Shown here piece after piece: positions 16,034 to 24,575 of a DNA stretch of 39,237 nucleotides (positions within the stretch are counted from its first letter, which is position 1; each line of letters begins with the position of its first letter). Source of the DNA: Methylobacter sp. (GTDB lineage Bacteria; Pseudomonadota; Gammaproteobacteria; Methylococcales; Methylomonadaceae); assembly GCF_023227905.1 (NCBI RefSeq), contig NZ_JALOCF010000045.1:1-39237 (forward strand), read 5' to 3'. Position numbers and translations under genes: made by a program. The notes beneath the pieces are model-generated. The model saw only the letters and a program-made list of their open reading frames with translations. It ran no database searches and was not told the DNA's origin.

Positions 16034-16879
16034 TCAAAGAATGCCTTCCCGTTTGAGCTGCGTATTTAAAACTTCAATTTTTACATCCAGGTCAAAAACA
16101 TCTTCTTCCAGTAGTTTTTGACGCTGCTCCTGAAATACTGTCTCGATCGTATCCAGCACATTGCGGAAATTCTGTTCCAGCTCCCCGGAATGGGTTTGCT
16201 GGTGGGATTTGGCGTAGCCTTGCGTCACTTGCAGGACGCCGTCCAGATAGACATTAAGAAACTTGCGTGCACGCCGGTAATCGCGCGGATCGGCGGCAAT
16301 GTCCGCAAGGATATTGTCGGCCGCTTCGCAAATGCGTTCGAGACGCTTATTTAACTCGGCGTTCCGGATCCGTTCGTTAGCCCGCTCGATATTGCGGATA
16401 GTGCGCGCTGAATTCTCAAGGGCTTGCCGGATCTCATCTCCGGAATAGCCATAGGCAGCGGTTATTCTCTTTTCATCGCGGGGATCGAAGCCGTAACTGA
16501 AATACATGCCCAGAAAGGCCCCGCCGGCAAACGTCAACGCCACCGGCAGCGAATGTCCCGCACCCAGCCAGGCGATCATTCCGGTTGCCAGCGTGGTGAT
16601 GATGGCGGCTATCGTTTTTAACGGCTTCGGGCGGCCGGCAATCCGGCTTCGGCCGTAAACGTACTCGGCTTGCAGCCCTTTGCGTAAGCACCAGCCAGCC
16701 ACCATATACAGTGCAAAACCGGCGGCGTTAACCAGAACATCCAGCACATGGCCTTTTCCCAAGGCGATAAACGTCGCCGGAATCAGCGCAATCGGCAGGA
16801 AATACAGCAGCAAGCCTCGCGGGGAATAGGGTTGCAGGGTATCCGAGACGGACTGTTTAAGTTTCTCTAATTGGTCCAT
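16034..16879 (-). CDS. xpaC: XpaC-like membrane protein
   Basis: A 281-residue protein of the XpaC family ('5-bromo-4-chloroindolyl phosphate hydrolysis protein'), named from an early phenotype; no enzyme activity is established. The N-terminal half has four likely membrane spans (about 23-43, 49-68, 88-105, 109-128). The C-terminal half is a helical cytoplasmic domain with RNIERANERIRNAELNKRLE near 161-180 and DYRRARKFLNVYLDGVLQVT near 199-218. Its start codon shares one base with the stop of the preceding mini-gene (TAATG), so the two are translationally coupled. telA follows. Confidence 0.9.
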   Translation of the reverse strand: MDQLEKLKQSVSDTLQPYSPRGLLLYFLPIALIPATFIALGKGHVLDVLVNAAGFALYMVAGWCLRKGLQAEYVYGRSRIAGRPKPLKTIAAIITTLATGMIAWLGAGHSLPVALTFAGGAFLGMYFSYGFDPRDEKRITAAYGYSGDEIRQALENSARTIRNIERANERIRNAELNKRLERICEAADNILADIAADPRDYRRARKFLNVYLDGVLQVTQGYAKSHQQTHSGELEQNFRNVLDTIETVFQEQRQKLLEEDVFDLDVKIEVLNTQLKREGIL

Positions 16880-17028
16880 TATTCTGCCTGCGAGCGGTTA
16901 GCTGAAAAAGTTGCAGCAGAATAAGCGGAACTGGGTGGCTCTGCCTTAACCAATGATTGACAGGTTGCAAGACCAATCGTTGCAACCAATATGATAAAAC
17001 CGAGCACGTTGCGTAATAGTCCGGGCAT
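16879..17028 (-). CDS. 49-residue membrane mini-protein coupled to xpaC
   Basis: I chose the ATG at 17028 because GGGGAG lies about eight bases upstream; a longer frame would need a TTG at 17073 and place that RBS inside the gene. The product has one hydrophobic span, NVLGFIILVATIGLATC (about 7-23), then a polar tail rich in Ser, Ala and Glu. LATC resembles a lipobox poorly (Thr before Cys), so I read it as a membrane anchor. The stop overlaps the xpaC start by one base (TAATG). The coupling suggests a subunit of the XpaC-TelA system. No family recognised. Confidence 0.7.
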   Translation of the reverse strand: MPGLLRNVLGFIILVATIGLATCQSLVKAEPPSSAYSAATFSANRSQAE

Positions 17029-17230
17029 TGTTTTTAACTCCCCATCAGCATTAATTGAGTCTTCAGTATCCAACGCTGCATTTCGACCCAGTTAAACAAC
17101 CTGAGCTTGGCTTGTGCGGATCTGATTTTAAATTCTAAACGTTGCTTCTATCAACTTCACGTCCCTATTATTGGGGCACCTTTTGAAAATTAAAGCCTTG
17201 GCTGATTTAGCCATTAGCGGTGGGTCGATT

Positions 17231-17497
17231 TCAAGTTGAGGACAATGGGCTACCGCCGTATTTCCCGCTCTGAAGCATTGTCAGCTCCCATTGCTGGGCT
17301 AATTCATCGTGCCGTAGTATGTAAATATCGTTTCCGTCTCCGCGCACTTTAAAATACCGGTGTTCGGGAGCTAACCATCGATCGATTACCTGTTCAATTT
17401 CAACAGCTTTATTACCCATGAAGAAGCGTCTCGGTGTTTCTTCGCCCTGATAACTGGAATAGCATTCCACACGAATTGTTAACGCTTCCGTATTCAT
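17231..17497 (-). CDS. hypothetical protein, 88 residues
   Basis: A small soluble protein that I cannot assign. It contains IRVECYSSYQGEETPRRFFM (9-28), then KAVEIEQVIDRWLAPEHRYF and GDGNDIYILRHDELAQQWEL near 53-72, with even coding-like composition and a mix of strands and helices. TAGGTT about 10 bases upstream is a weak RBS. It follows gor on the same strand with 28 bp between them, so it is probably expressed with the peroxiredoxin-gor unit. It ends about 200 bp before the xpaC mini-gene. The sequence looks like a compact single domain that could bind a ligand or partner, but no function is claimed. Confidence 0.75.
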   Translation of the reverse strand: MNTEALTIRVECYSSYQGEETPRRFFMGNKAVEIEQVIDRWLAPEHRYFKVRGDGNDIYILRHDELAQQWELTMLQSGKYGGSPLSST

Positions 17498-17525
17498 ATC
17501 ATTTTTAACCTATCTACCGGGTTGT

Positions 17526-18878
17526 TTAAGATACGGCTTCACGCAGTGTCACAAATTCTTCAGCGGCAGTTGGGTGCACGCCGATTGTAGAGTCAAAGAT
17601 CGCCTTGGTCGCACCGGCTCGAATGGCAACCGCCATGCCTTGAATAATTTCCGGGGCATCCGACCCTACCATGTGCATGCCGACAACCCGATCAGTATTG
17701 CGAACCACGATCATCTTCACCAAGCTTTTTTCATCGATACCGGAGAGGGTGTTTTTCATCGGTGTGAAACGGGTTTTATAAACGTCGATGTCCGGATATT
17801 TTTCGCGCGCCTGTGCTTCGGTCAGGCCTACAGTACCGATATTAGGCTGGCAAAAAACAGCCGTGGGAATCATATCGTAATCTACCGAGCCCGATTGATC
17901 ACCGTATAACTTATTCACCAAAGCCATGCCCTCGGCCAAGGCTACCGGCGTCAGGTTGACCCGGTTAGTCACATCGCCTAATGCATAAATTGACGGCACA
18001 TTGGTTTGATAGTCCGCATTGACTTTGATGGCGCCTTCACTGTCCAGCTCAACGCCAAGCGCCTCCAGACCGAATCCGGTTGAATTCGGCGTTCTGCCCG
18101 TGGCATACATCACCCTATCGGTATTGACTTTACTGCCGTCGATAAGCCGCGCCGCAAAGCAATCGGCTTTGCTTTCGATGGCTTCAATATCGGTATTAAG
18201 CAGGACATTAACGCCTTTTCTGGTCATTTCATGGACCATAAAATCACGTATATCCTCGTCAAAACCGCGAAGCAGTTTGTGCCCGCGATGACAAAGCGTG
18301 ATATTTACCCCAAAGCCATGAAGAATGCTGGCAAATTCCACCGCAATATAGCCGCCGCCAACGATAACGATACTTTTAGGCAGTTGCGTGAGGAAAAACA
18401 TTTCATTCGAGGTGAGAACATGTTGTTTACCGGGTATATCCGGGACAGACGGCCAGCCCCCGGTGGCAATAACGATGCGTTCGGCGCTGTATTTCTGCTT
18501 ATCGACAACAACGGTATGAGCGTCAAGCAAATGCGCCCTGCCCGTGATGATTTCGGCGCCCGACTGTTGCAGCTGGTTGCCGTAGACAGCTTGCAGCCGC
18601 CCTATTTCCTGATTTTTATTCTGGATCAAACTGGGCCAACTGAAAGTTGATTTGCCAACCGTCCAACCATAACCTGATGCCGCCTGAAAGTGGTCTTTGA
18701 ATTGGGAGGCATAGACTAATAGCTTTTTAGGCACACATCCCACATTGACGCAGGTGCCGCCTAAATACCGCTCTTCGGCAATGGCTACCTTGATGCCATA
18801 ACCCGACGCCATACGCGCCGTGCGTATTCCACCCGAACCTGCACCAATTACAAACAAGTCGTAGTTATATTGAGTCAT
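17526..18878 (-). CDS. gor: glutathione-disulfide reductase
   Basis: A 450-residue cytoplasmic flavoenzyme that reduces oxidised glutathione with NADPH. The FAD-binding loop is GAGSGGIRTA (12-21), and the redox disulfide is CVNVGC (Cys43 and Cys48). The NADPH loop is GGGYIAVEFA near 173-182, followed by HRGHKLLRGFDED, whose Arg residues suit the NADPH 2'-phosphate. ATGRTPN is near 260. The C-terminal active-site His lies in GVHPTAAEEFVTL. Length and start match the family. The peroxiredoxin gene lies 37 bp upstream on the same strand, so they are likely co-expressed. Confidence 0.96.
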   Translation of the reverse strand: MTQYNYDLFVIGAGSGGIRTARMASGYGIKVAIAEERYLGGTCVNVGCVPKKLLVYASQFKDHFQAASGYGWTVGKSTFSWPSLIQNKNQEIGRLQAVYGNQLQQSGAEIITGRAHLLDAHTVVVDKQKYSAERIVIATGGWPSVPDIPGKQHVLTSNEMFFLTQLPKSIVIVGGGYIAVEFASILHGFGVNITLCHRGHKLLRGFDEDIRDFMVHEMTRKGVNVLLNTDIEAIESKADCFAARLIDGSKVNTDRVMYATGRTPNSTGFGLEALGVELDSEGAIKVNADYQTNVPSIYALGDVTNRVNLTPVALAEGMALVNKLYGDQSGSVDYDMIPTAVFCQPNIGTVGLTEAQAREKYPDIDVYKTRFTPMKNTLSGIDEKSLVKMIVVRNTDRVVGMHMVGSDAPEIIQGMAVAIRAGATKAIFDSTIGVHPTAAEEFVTLREAVS

Positions 18879-18915
18879 AAAACTCCTGGTTTGTAACTAA
18901 ATCCGGCAATGCGTT

Positions 18916-19443
18916 TTATTTGTTATGTTGTAAGTAATCCAGCATGGTATCAACATCGCTTACAGCAAATGGATCATCGGGGCAATTATCAACCTGGCCC
19001 GGCTCGCTGAATATTTTGATAATCTTTTTATCATCGACAAGCATTGAATAACGCCAGGAGCGGGAGCCAAAACCCAGGTTTTCTTTTTTTACCAGCATAT
19101 TCAATGCGCGGGTAAAATCGCCATTTCCGTCGGGCAGCATTTTTACATGCTTGATGCCCAGATGTTTGGCCCATTGGTACATGACAAAGGCATCATTAAC
19201 GCTGACGCAATAAACTTCATCAATTCCCAGGTCAATGAGTTGTTGATACTTGGCATCGTATCCAGGCAAATGCTGGCTTGAACAGGTAGGGGTGAAGGCG
19301 CCCGGAAGAGAAAAGACCACAACTTTTTTTCCCTTAAAAATATCATCGGTGCTGACATCCTGCCAGCGAAACGGATTGTCGCCGCCGACACTTTCATCGC
19401 GGACACGTGTTTTAAAAACCACATCAGGTACTGTTGAAAGCAT
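18916..19443 (-). CDS. glutathione-type peroxiredoxin (Prx5 family)
   Basis: A 175-residue thiol peroxidase that reduces hydrogen peroxide and alkyl peroxides. The peroxidatic Cys is Cys54 in PGAFTPTCSSQHLPGY, with the conserved Thr and Pro just before it. DGNGDFTRALNM near 105-116 and GSRSWRYSMLVDD (active-site Arg) near 126-138 complete the signature. Further Cys are at 79 and 154. AGGAG lies before the ATG at 19443; an in-frame ATG at 19536 would add an unrelated leader. Many proteobacterial Prx5 enzymes use glutathione, and the next gene is gor, which fits. Confidence 0.93.
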   Translation of the reverse strand: MLSTVPDVVFKTRVRDESVGGDNPFRWQDVSTDDIFKGKKVVVFSLPGAFTPTCSSQHLPGYDAKYQQLIDLGIDEVYCVSVNDAFVMYQWAKHLGIKHVKMLPDGNGDFTRALNMLVKKENLGFGSRSWRYSMLVDDKKIIKIFSEPGQVDNCPDDPFAVSDVDTMLDYLQHNK

Positions 19444-19761
19444 GTTTAAGCTCCTGGATATTAGTTTGCAGGATCGAAATAGAGAACCCCAACTCCATAA
19501 ATCAGCCGAGTTTTTAATTTGGCTTATGTAATTCAAATTTTATGACCGGCCATCTATTCTCAAGACAACTTAAGGCAAACGCGCAGATACTCTCACTGTC
19601 GTAGATGGGGATTTAGCTGTCGCAGTACGAACTACCTGCTAAACCTCTGTTGGCATTCATAGCACAGGACAAGCCTCGGCTTTTCGGGGTATCTGGGTTC
19701 CGGCAATCCCTGCCGGAACGACGGCTTATTGTTAACTTAATGTGCTGCTAAGGCTGGAGAT
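19444..19761. other. intergenic gap with a short palindrome
   Basis: No gene seen. A hairpin with arms ttccggca (19698-19705) and tgccggaa (19711-19718) lies in the middle of a REP-like segment. The upstream part should hold the promoter of the peroxiredoxin-gor unit; I see no convincing -35/-10 pair. Confidence 0.5.
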
Positions 19762-20202
19762 TTAGGCAGCCGCATCATAAAGCCGATCCAAAGTGCGTAT
19801 ATGCGATTGTTGAGCGGGCAGCAACTTTGTTTCTATCAATGAGCGCACATCTGCCGGCAGATCGGGATCTTGCAGCGCTTCTTCATAATCATCTGCGCCG
19901 GTTTTTTCGCCTTGCTGCAAAGCCATCAATGCGGCTTTTTGACCCAACAAATTTGCGCCGCCCTGGACTATCTCCGACCAAGTACCCCAGACTCCTGAGT
20001 CCTCAGTGGGCGTTCCTCCCAATTGAACGGCCCGTTCCTGTAAGCTGGAAACAGCTTCTTTATGGTCTTCATAGATAGGCTGTAAATAGTCTGCTGAGCC
20101 GAGCGAGGCATCTTCCCGAAACTTATCCAATACCTGTTGATAAGTTTCTTTGGCTGCCAATTCATCCTTCAGCAGTTTGTCGATTGTGTCAATGTTATGC
20201 AT
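19762..20202 (-). CDS. DUF2383 (PA2169-like) four-helix-bundle protein
   Basis: A 146-residue, almost wholly helical protein of the DUF2383 / PA2169 group, related in fold to ferritin-like proteins. It has NIDTIDKLLKDELAAKETYQ at 3-22, a second helix with YEDHKEAVSSLQERAVQLGG and a third from about 75, closing with LIETKLLPAQQSHIRTLDRL. Glu and His residues repeat at helix positions that could hold metal, but that is inference. The group is often found in stress regions. The RBS region GAGGAG lies a few bases before the ATG. The same-strand glycine-zipper gene is 53 bp upstream. Confidence 0.85.
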   Translation of the reverse strand: MHNIDTIDKLLKDELAAKETYQQVLDKFREDASLGSADYLQPIYEDHKEAVSSLQERAVQLGGTPTEDSGVWGTWSEIVQGGANLLGQKAALMALQQGEKTGADDYEEALQDPDLPADVRSLIETKLLPAQQSHIRTLDRLYDAAA

Positions 20203-20255
20203 GATAAAACTCCTCTCGAATTATTTCTTAATTACAAGTAATAGCGCCATCAAAC

Positions 20256-20777
20256 TCAATGTTTAACCGACTCTTCCTCAGTCGAAGAGATATCTTCCGC
20301 ATGAGCCCGCTCGAAGATTTTTTTCGCCTTGTCACGTTCGTCACTGTTATCGGTATGAACGGAAATCAAGGTGTTGCCTCCCCTGATTTTTTCTTCATAA
20401 CGCTTGGCCTCATATTCAGGAATTCCAAGCCCGATCAAGCCTCCGGATAAACTTCCGGTGGCGGCGCCTACTGCCGCACCGCTCAATGCTCCCATAATTG
20501 GGCCTGCCGCGATCAGCGGACCCACTCCTGGAATAGCCAGAGAACCTATTCCGGCCAGCCATCCGAGCACAGCGCCAGTGCCTAAACCTACTGTTCCACC
20601 GATAGCGGCGCCTTCCGGCATCTTGGTGTGCTTTTCATGGGCAAAATCCCTGGTAGTGGATTTGTCCGGAAACAACACCGATACGTCATTATTTGAAAAA
20701 CCGGCTGCCTTCAGCTCAGAAACAATGGTTTCTGCCTGATCGACGCTTTGAGCGATACCAAAAACTGCTTTAGTCAT
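20256..20777 (-). CDS. glycine-zipper stress protein (DUF1269/GsiB-like general type)
   Basis: I chose the ATG at 20777 because GGGAGA lies just upstream; an in-frame ATG at 20813 would add a basic leader not seen in relatives. The 173-residue product opens with a ferredoxin-like part, KAVFGIAQSVDQAETIVSEL, common in stress proteins that begin 'VFGIFxxxxxAE'. Its middle (about 55-130) is a long Gly/Ala-rich glycine zipper (GGTVGLGTGAVLGWLAGIG and GALSGAAVGAATGSLSGG) that may insert into or cross a membrane. The tail is charged. Exact family is uncertain; function is probably envelope stress related. Confidence 0.75.
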   Translation of the reverse strand: MTKAVFGIAQSVDQAETIVSELKAAGFSNNDVSVLFPDKSTTRDFAHEKHTKMPEGAAIGGTVGLGTGAVLGWLAGIGSLAIPGVGPLIAAGPIMGALSGAAVGAATGSLSGGLIGLGIPEYEAKRYEEKIRGGNTLISVHTDNSDERDKAKKIFERAHAEDISSTEEESVKH

Positions 20778-20793
20778 GACATTCTCCCAGGCC

Positions 20794-21195
20794 TTATGGC
20801 GCTTTAACTTCAAGTTGATTATCTACCCGCATTACGCCAGGCGTCTGTGTGGCGATTTGTTGCAATCTCATGCTTTCAGCTTGGCTATCAACAGGTCCGC
20901 GCAAGGTTACTACCCCGTTACGGGTGATGATTTTTGCATTGTGCGCATTGACCGACAGCGAATCATCATCGGTCACGACTTTACGTATGTCAGCCGTGAC
21001 TTTGATGTCACTTTCTGTTTCTTTTTGATCTTCCGGAGTTAAGGTAGTGTCGTCCTTATCCCGAACATTACGTTTGGTATTTTCCGACGTGCCGGCAGCC
21101 AAATAGATGGCATCATTTTGTACGGCTTGGACACTGCCGGCCATCAATACTCCGCCCGTTAAAGTGAACATAACTAATAATATTCGTGTACACAT
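20794..21195 (-). CDS. secreted BON-domain protein (OsmY-like)
   Basis: A 133-residue periplasmic protein. Residues 1-24 are a Sec signal peptide (basic start, hydrophobic core, cleavage after VQA). A low-complexity linker rich in Asp, Thr and Lys follows. One BON domain occupies about 64-131, with SDIKVTADIRKVVTDDDSLS, the strand ITRNGVVTLRGPVDSQAE, and TPGVMRVDNQLEV at the end. BON domains bind phospholipid and help stabilise the envelope under osmotic shock. AAGGAGA lies before the ATG. The downstream glycine-zipper gene is 16 bp away on the same strand. Confidence 0.9.
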   Translation of the reverse strand: MCTRILLVMFTLTGGVLMAGSVQAVQNDAIYLAAGTSENTKRNVRDKDDTTLTPEDQKETESDIKVTADIRKVVTDDDSLSVNAHNAKIITRNGVVTLRGPVDSQAESMRLQQIATQTPGVMRVDNQLEVKAP

Positions 21196-21653
21196 AGCGA
21201 TCTCCTTAAAAGTTAAGTGTTCTTTTCAATGTAATTAAGTGGCGCTTAGCCTGCTTTATCCTTGAATCAATGAATGCTGATTCACTTTATCTGACGATGG
21301 TATCGGTAATGAGCGTGCAATTAATCCGCTGTTGCCCTATAAAATCTGTTATCGCAGGCGACGACTAGGCTGACGGTCTAGCGGTTTTAACAAACGGCTT
21401 CAAGGAAAAACCAGCCCATTGACTTTGGCTTACATTCAAACATGCAGTTTAAAGCCATGCCGATGCAAGTTAATAAGTACTATATTGGGAAAGCTTGTTA
21501 GAGTCGGTGCGGTGTCGCACACATGATGAACTGTTTCATCTGCCTCCAGGCTTAAAGCCCGGCTGAAGTGCTCAAATGATACAGAGGCCTTCCAAAAGAT
21601 AGCCAACAACAGGATATGATTCAGAAGAGATACGGCGAATCAGGCGCTTAGCG
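21196..21653. other. 458-bp gene-free gap
   Basis: No coding frame of interest on either strand. About 70 bp upstream of the BON gene, tgaatca (21263-21269) and tgattca (21278-21284) form an inverted repeat that could be an operator. Nothing else stands out; a small GC hairpin gtgcggtgtcgcac lies near 21510. Confidence 0.4.
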
Positions 21654-22649
21654 TTAACGGCTGCTTAATAATTGCCGAGCCCGATTATCCGCGCCTGACG
21701 GGAGTTTAGCCGGGTTGACGTTAATCCAGGCTTCTATGTCTTTCCATGTGGTAGGAGCTTGCAAATCGCGCAGCAGCATGTGGTAACCGTGTTGGTAAAT
21801 CGCTACGGTTGTCGCTGTCGAATTGGTCTCAAGAAACCGCTGCAAGAACGCGTAAGTCGGCTCCTTGGGAATAATTTCATCCTTTTCGCCGTACAGCATC
21901 AGGGTATTCCCGCGTAGTAATGACGCGCTGCTAAATGCCGCATCCATCAAGTCGGTTAACCCGTACACCGTTTCCACACGGGTTGACTTGATAACCAACG
22001 GATCGCGGCCCAGTGCGCGGAGCATGTCGGTATTATCCGATGCCACCACGTGTACGCCCTCCCCTGTCAAAGTCAGCCAGGGCAAGCTGTGCGCCAACGT
22101 CCAAAGCAAGCTGGTTTGATACCAGGGCATGGTTGACCGGGCCCATAACGCAGGAGCGGCGAGGATAATGCCGGCAACTTCCGGCATATCGCTACGGCTC
22201 ATGGCGGTGATGACTACCGCACCGCCCATGCTTTCTCCGAGCAAATAAACCGGGCGTTTCGGGTAGCGCTGTTTGACCAGCCGCACCAAAGCCTGTAAAT
22301 CTTTGCTATAGGTCTCTGCTCCGGCCCATAACCCGCGCTTTGGCGCCAAGCCGAAACCGCGTTGATCATAAGCGAAACAGGCAATGCCCTGTTTGCTGAA
22401 ATAGGCTCCCGGCATATCGAAAAAACGGCTGTAGTCGTTAAACCCATGCAGCGCGATAATGACCGCACGCGGTTCGGTTTTCGGCAACCAATGACGCAAT
22501 GGCAGACTTGCCCCGTCTTCAGTGAGGAAAATGTTCTCGCCAAGTTGAGCCGCACTGTTTTTTACGCCAAGCGGATAAGTCATCGGCATACAACCGCTTA
22601 GGGTAATGGGCAGCAAAAGAGCAGCAATCAGAGTGGATCGGAGTTTCAT
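21654..22649 (-). CDS. lipoprotein alpha/beta hydrolase (monoacylglycerol-lipase-like)
   Basis: A 331-residue serine hydrolase. The N-terminus is a lipoprotein signal with lipobox LSGC (Cys20). The oxyanion region is ALHGFNDYSR near 66-75, and the nucleophile elbow is GESMGG (Ser near 143). Asp and His are expected in GEKDEIIP (near 254) and HGYHMLLRD (near 287). The closest families are monoacylglycerol lipases and lysophospholipases such as PldB, so the substrate is likely a lysolipid or ester. The gene is divergent from mtgA. No strong RBS is seen upstream of the ATG. Confidence 0.88.
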   Translation of the reverse strand: MKLRSTLIAALLLPITLSGCMPMTYPLGVKNSAAQLGENIFLTEDGASLPLRHWLPKTEPRAVIIALHGFNDYSRFFDMPGAYFSKQGIACFAYDQRGFGLAPKRGLWAGAETYSKDLQALVRLVKQRYPKRPVYLLGESMGGAVVITAMSRSDMPEVAGIILAAPALWARSTMPWYQTSLLWTLAHSLPWLTLTGEGVHVVASDNTDMLRALGRDPLVIKSTRVETVYGLTDLMDAAFSSASLLRGNTLMLYGEKDEIIPKEPTYAFLQRFLETNSTATTVAIYQHGYHMLLRDLQAPTTWKDIEAWINVNPAKLPSGADNRARQLLSSR

Positions 22650-22815
22650 ACGGTTAAGTCGAATCTGTGCGAAGAGTTGTCATTATATACTCGGCTTTCA
22701 GCAAATTCCGGCGGAATTGTCTGAGGCTATTCAAGCTTGGGTAAAGGCTTTATCATATACATAATAACAGCGCAAAATCTTAAAGCTGCCCCCCACCATT
22801 CATAATCCCAGTACC

Positions 22816-23535
22816 TTGGCAAGACGACCCCATTATTCCAGCCGCAAAAAGCTTTCCTCATTATCCATCAAGGCAATACTGCGGAAAACCATGCTTTATT
22901 TGCTGGTTACCTTTCTGGCTTCATCAATCGGCCTGTGCGTATTGTTACGTTGGTTGCCTGCGCCTACGTCGGCGTTTATGGTGTATCGGCATTTTGAAGA
23001 CTTAAAGGACGACGGCGCGTTCAGGACGATTAAATATAGCTGGACCGGCGCAAAAAAAATATCGCCTTACGCCGCTTCGGCCGTTATCGCAGCTGAAGAC
23101 CAGCGATTTTTCCAACACTCAGGGTTTGATTTACATTCCATTCAATCGTCTATCGACACCTATATGGATGGCGGACGGCTTAGGGGCGCGAGTACCATTT
23201 CCCAGCAAGTCGCTAAAAATTTATTTTTAACGCCGTCAAAAAGCTTTATCCGCAAGGGACTGGAGGTCTGGTTCACGGTATTGATCGAGATGTTATGGAG
23301 TAAAGAGCGGATACTGGTGGTTTACTTGAATATTGCTGAATTCGGCGACCATCTGTTTGGCATAGAAGCCGCCAGCCAACACTATTTTGGCATCCATGCC
23401 AATCAAATCAGCCGATCTCAAGCGGCATTATTGGCCGCAACCTTGCCTAACCCAATCCTGCTGCGAGCGGCTCAGCCGTCGAGCTATTTACTTAAGCGGC
23501 AACACTGGATACTCCGGCAAATGCAAAATCAGTGA
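22816..23535 (+). CDS. mtgA: monofunctional peptidoglycan glycosyltransferase MtgA
   Basis: A 239-residue GT51 enzyme that polymerises lipid II into glycan strands at the inner membrane. A basic N-terminus and one span (about 28-48) precede the catalytic domain. The active-site Glu lies in AAEDQRFFQHSGFD near 92-105, and the second set is GASTISQQVAKNLFL near 135-149, followed by RKGLEVWFTVLIEMLWSKER. I used the TTG at 22816 because the length matches the family (E. coli 242). The ATG at 22891, with GGAAAA before it, is the alternative and would lose the basic leader. Confidence 0.93.
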   Translation: MARRPHYSSRKKLSSLSIKAILRKTMLYLLVTFLASSIGLCVLLRWLPAPTSAFMVYRHFEDLKDDGAFRTIKYSWTGAKKISPYAASAVIAAEDQRFFQHSGFDLHSIQSSIDTYMDGGRLRGASTISQQVAKNLFLTPSKSFIRKGLEVWFTVLIEMLWSKERILVVYLNIAEFGDHLFGIEAASQHYFGIHANQISRSQAALLAATLPNPILLRAAQPSSYLLKRQHWILRQMQNQ

Positions 23536-23555
23536 GGCTTTTTAATGCCTGTGTC

Positions 23556-23564
23556 TGGTATAAT
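23556..23564 (+). promoter_or_regulatory. extended -10 promoter for mlaA (candidate)
   Basis: TGGTATAAT gives a perfect -10 hexamer (23559-23564) with a TGn extension. No good -35 is present, which is common for extended -10 promoters. It lies 72 bases before the mlaA start and 20 bases after the mtgA stop. Confidence 0.5.
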
Positions 23565-23635
23565 TTAAGATTAATATAAGAATTGTTCGATACAAGCTTC
23601 CAACCCCACCAAAACTAAGTAGATAGAGATAATCC

Positions 23636-24529
23636 ATGAGCATGCAAAAATCCTTCATCAACACTCGTTTATTAGTGAGTAGCCTGGTTCTATCAAGCGT
23701 GATTGCGGGTTGTGCCACCACCCCAAAATCTGACGACAAGGATGACTGGGAAGGTTGGAATCGCGGCACTCAAGAATTTAATGACGATGTGGACAAGGCT
23801 GTTTTAAAGCCCATAGCAAAAGGCTACTTGGCAATAACCCCGCAATTCGTTAATGACGGCATAACCAATTTCTTCAGCAACATGAATGACATCGGGGTAA
23901 CCGTCAATGATTTGTTGCAACTTAAAATGACCCAAGGCGGTATGGATGCCAGCCGCTTTCTGATTAACACCACGGTTGGCGTTGCCGGCTTTATCGATGT
24001 GGCAAAAATGATTGATCTGCCCAAGCATAATGAAGACTTCGGCCAGACCCTAGGCTTCTGGGGCGTGCCATCGGGCAATTATCTGGTATTGCCGTTTTTT
24101 GGAGCCAGCTCACCCAGAGAAGCCGTGGGAGCCATTGGCGATGCTTTATTAAACCCGCTCACCTATACTTTTGCAGTTGCCGGTGGCGGAGCTGCTATCA
24201 GTGCGGTCAATGCGGGAGCCAAAGCGGTTGATGTCACCGATACCCGCGCCGACTTGATACCAACCGAAAAGATCGTTGATGAAGCCTCCGTCGACCGCTA
24301 TTCCTTTATAAAAAATGCGTATCAACAACGCCGCGAGTATCTGGTTCATGACGGCAATGTCCCTGAAGAAGATGAACTTCAATTGGAAGATGAGGCTACG
24401 ACAGAGGGCACGGATGCTGTGAAAGCAAACACCGCTGCACCGACAAATGTCAGCACTCGTCCCGGCGCAGCCCCTGTTACTGATAATTCCAAACACTTCC
24501 TGAACTTATCAGCGCCCGACAAGAAATAA
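23636..24529 (+). CDS. mlaA: MlaA, outer-membrane phospholipid-transport lipoprotein
   Basis: A 297-residue lipoprotein of the MlaA/VacJ family, which removes misplaced phospholipids from the outer leaflet of the outer membrane. The lipobox is VIAGC (Cys26). Family signatures visible are WEGWNRGTQEFND near 38-50, FLINTTVGVAGFIDVA near 108-123, EDFGQTLGFWGVPSGNYLVL near 133-152, and DALLNPLTYTF near 171-181. The last 60 residues are a low-complexity acidic and Ala/Thr tail, longer than in E. coli (about 251 residues). A second in-frame ATG two codons on is an alternative start. The rest of the mla operon is not in the window. Confidence 0.95.
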   Translation: MSMQKSFINTRLLVSSLVLSSVIAGCATTPKSDDKDDWEGWNRGTQEFNDDVDKAVLKPIAKGYLAITPQFVNDGITNFFSNMNDIGVTVNDLLQLKMTQGGMDASRFLINTTVGVAGFIDVAKMIDLPKHNEDFGQTLGFWGVPSGNYLVLPFFGASSPREAVGAIGDALLNPLTYTFAVAGGGAAISAVNAGAKAVDVTDTRADLIPTEKIVDEASVDRYSFIKNAYQQRREYLVHDGNVPEEDELQLEDEATTEGTDAVKANTAAPTNVSTRPGAAPVTDNSKHFLNLSAPDKK

Positions 24530-24539
24530 ACCTGACAAC

Positions 24540-24564
24540 GGGCGGCCGACTCATCCGGCCGCCC
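24540..24564. repeat. perfect 9-bp hairpin between mlaA and mepA
   Basis: gggcggccg (24540-24548) and cggccgccc (24556-24564) form a perfect GC stem with a 7-base loop. There is no T-run, so it is a REP-like element or a weak bidirectional terminator rather than a classic one. It ends 11 bases before the mepA ATG. Confidence 0.6.
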
Positions 24565-24575
24565 TACATTCTAAA

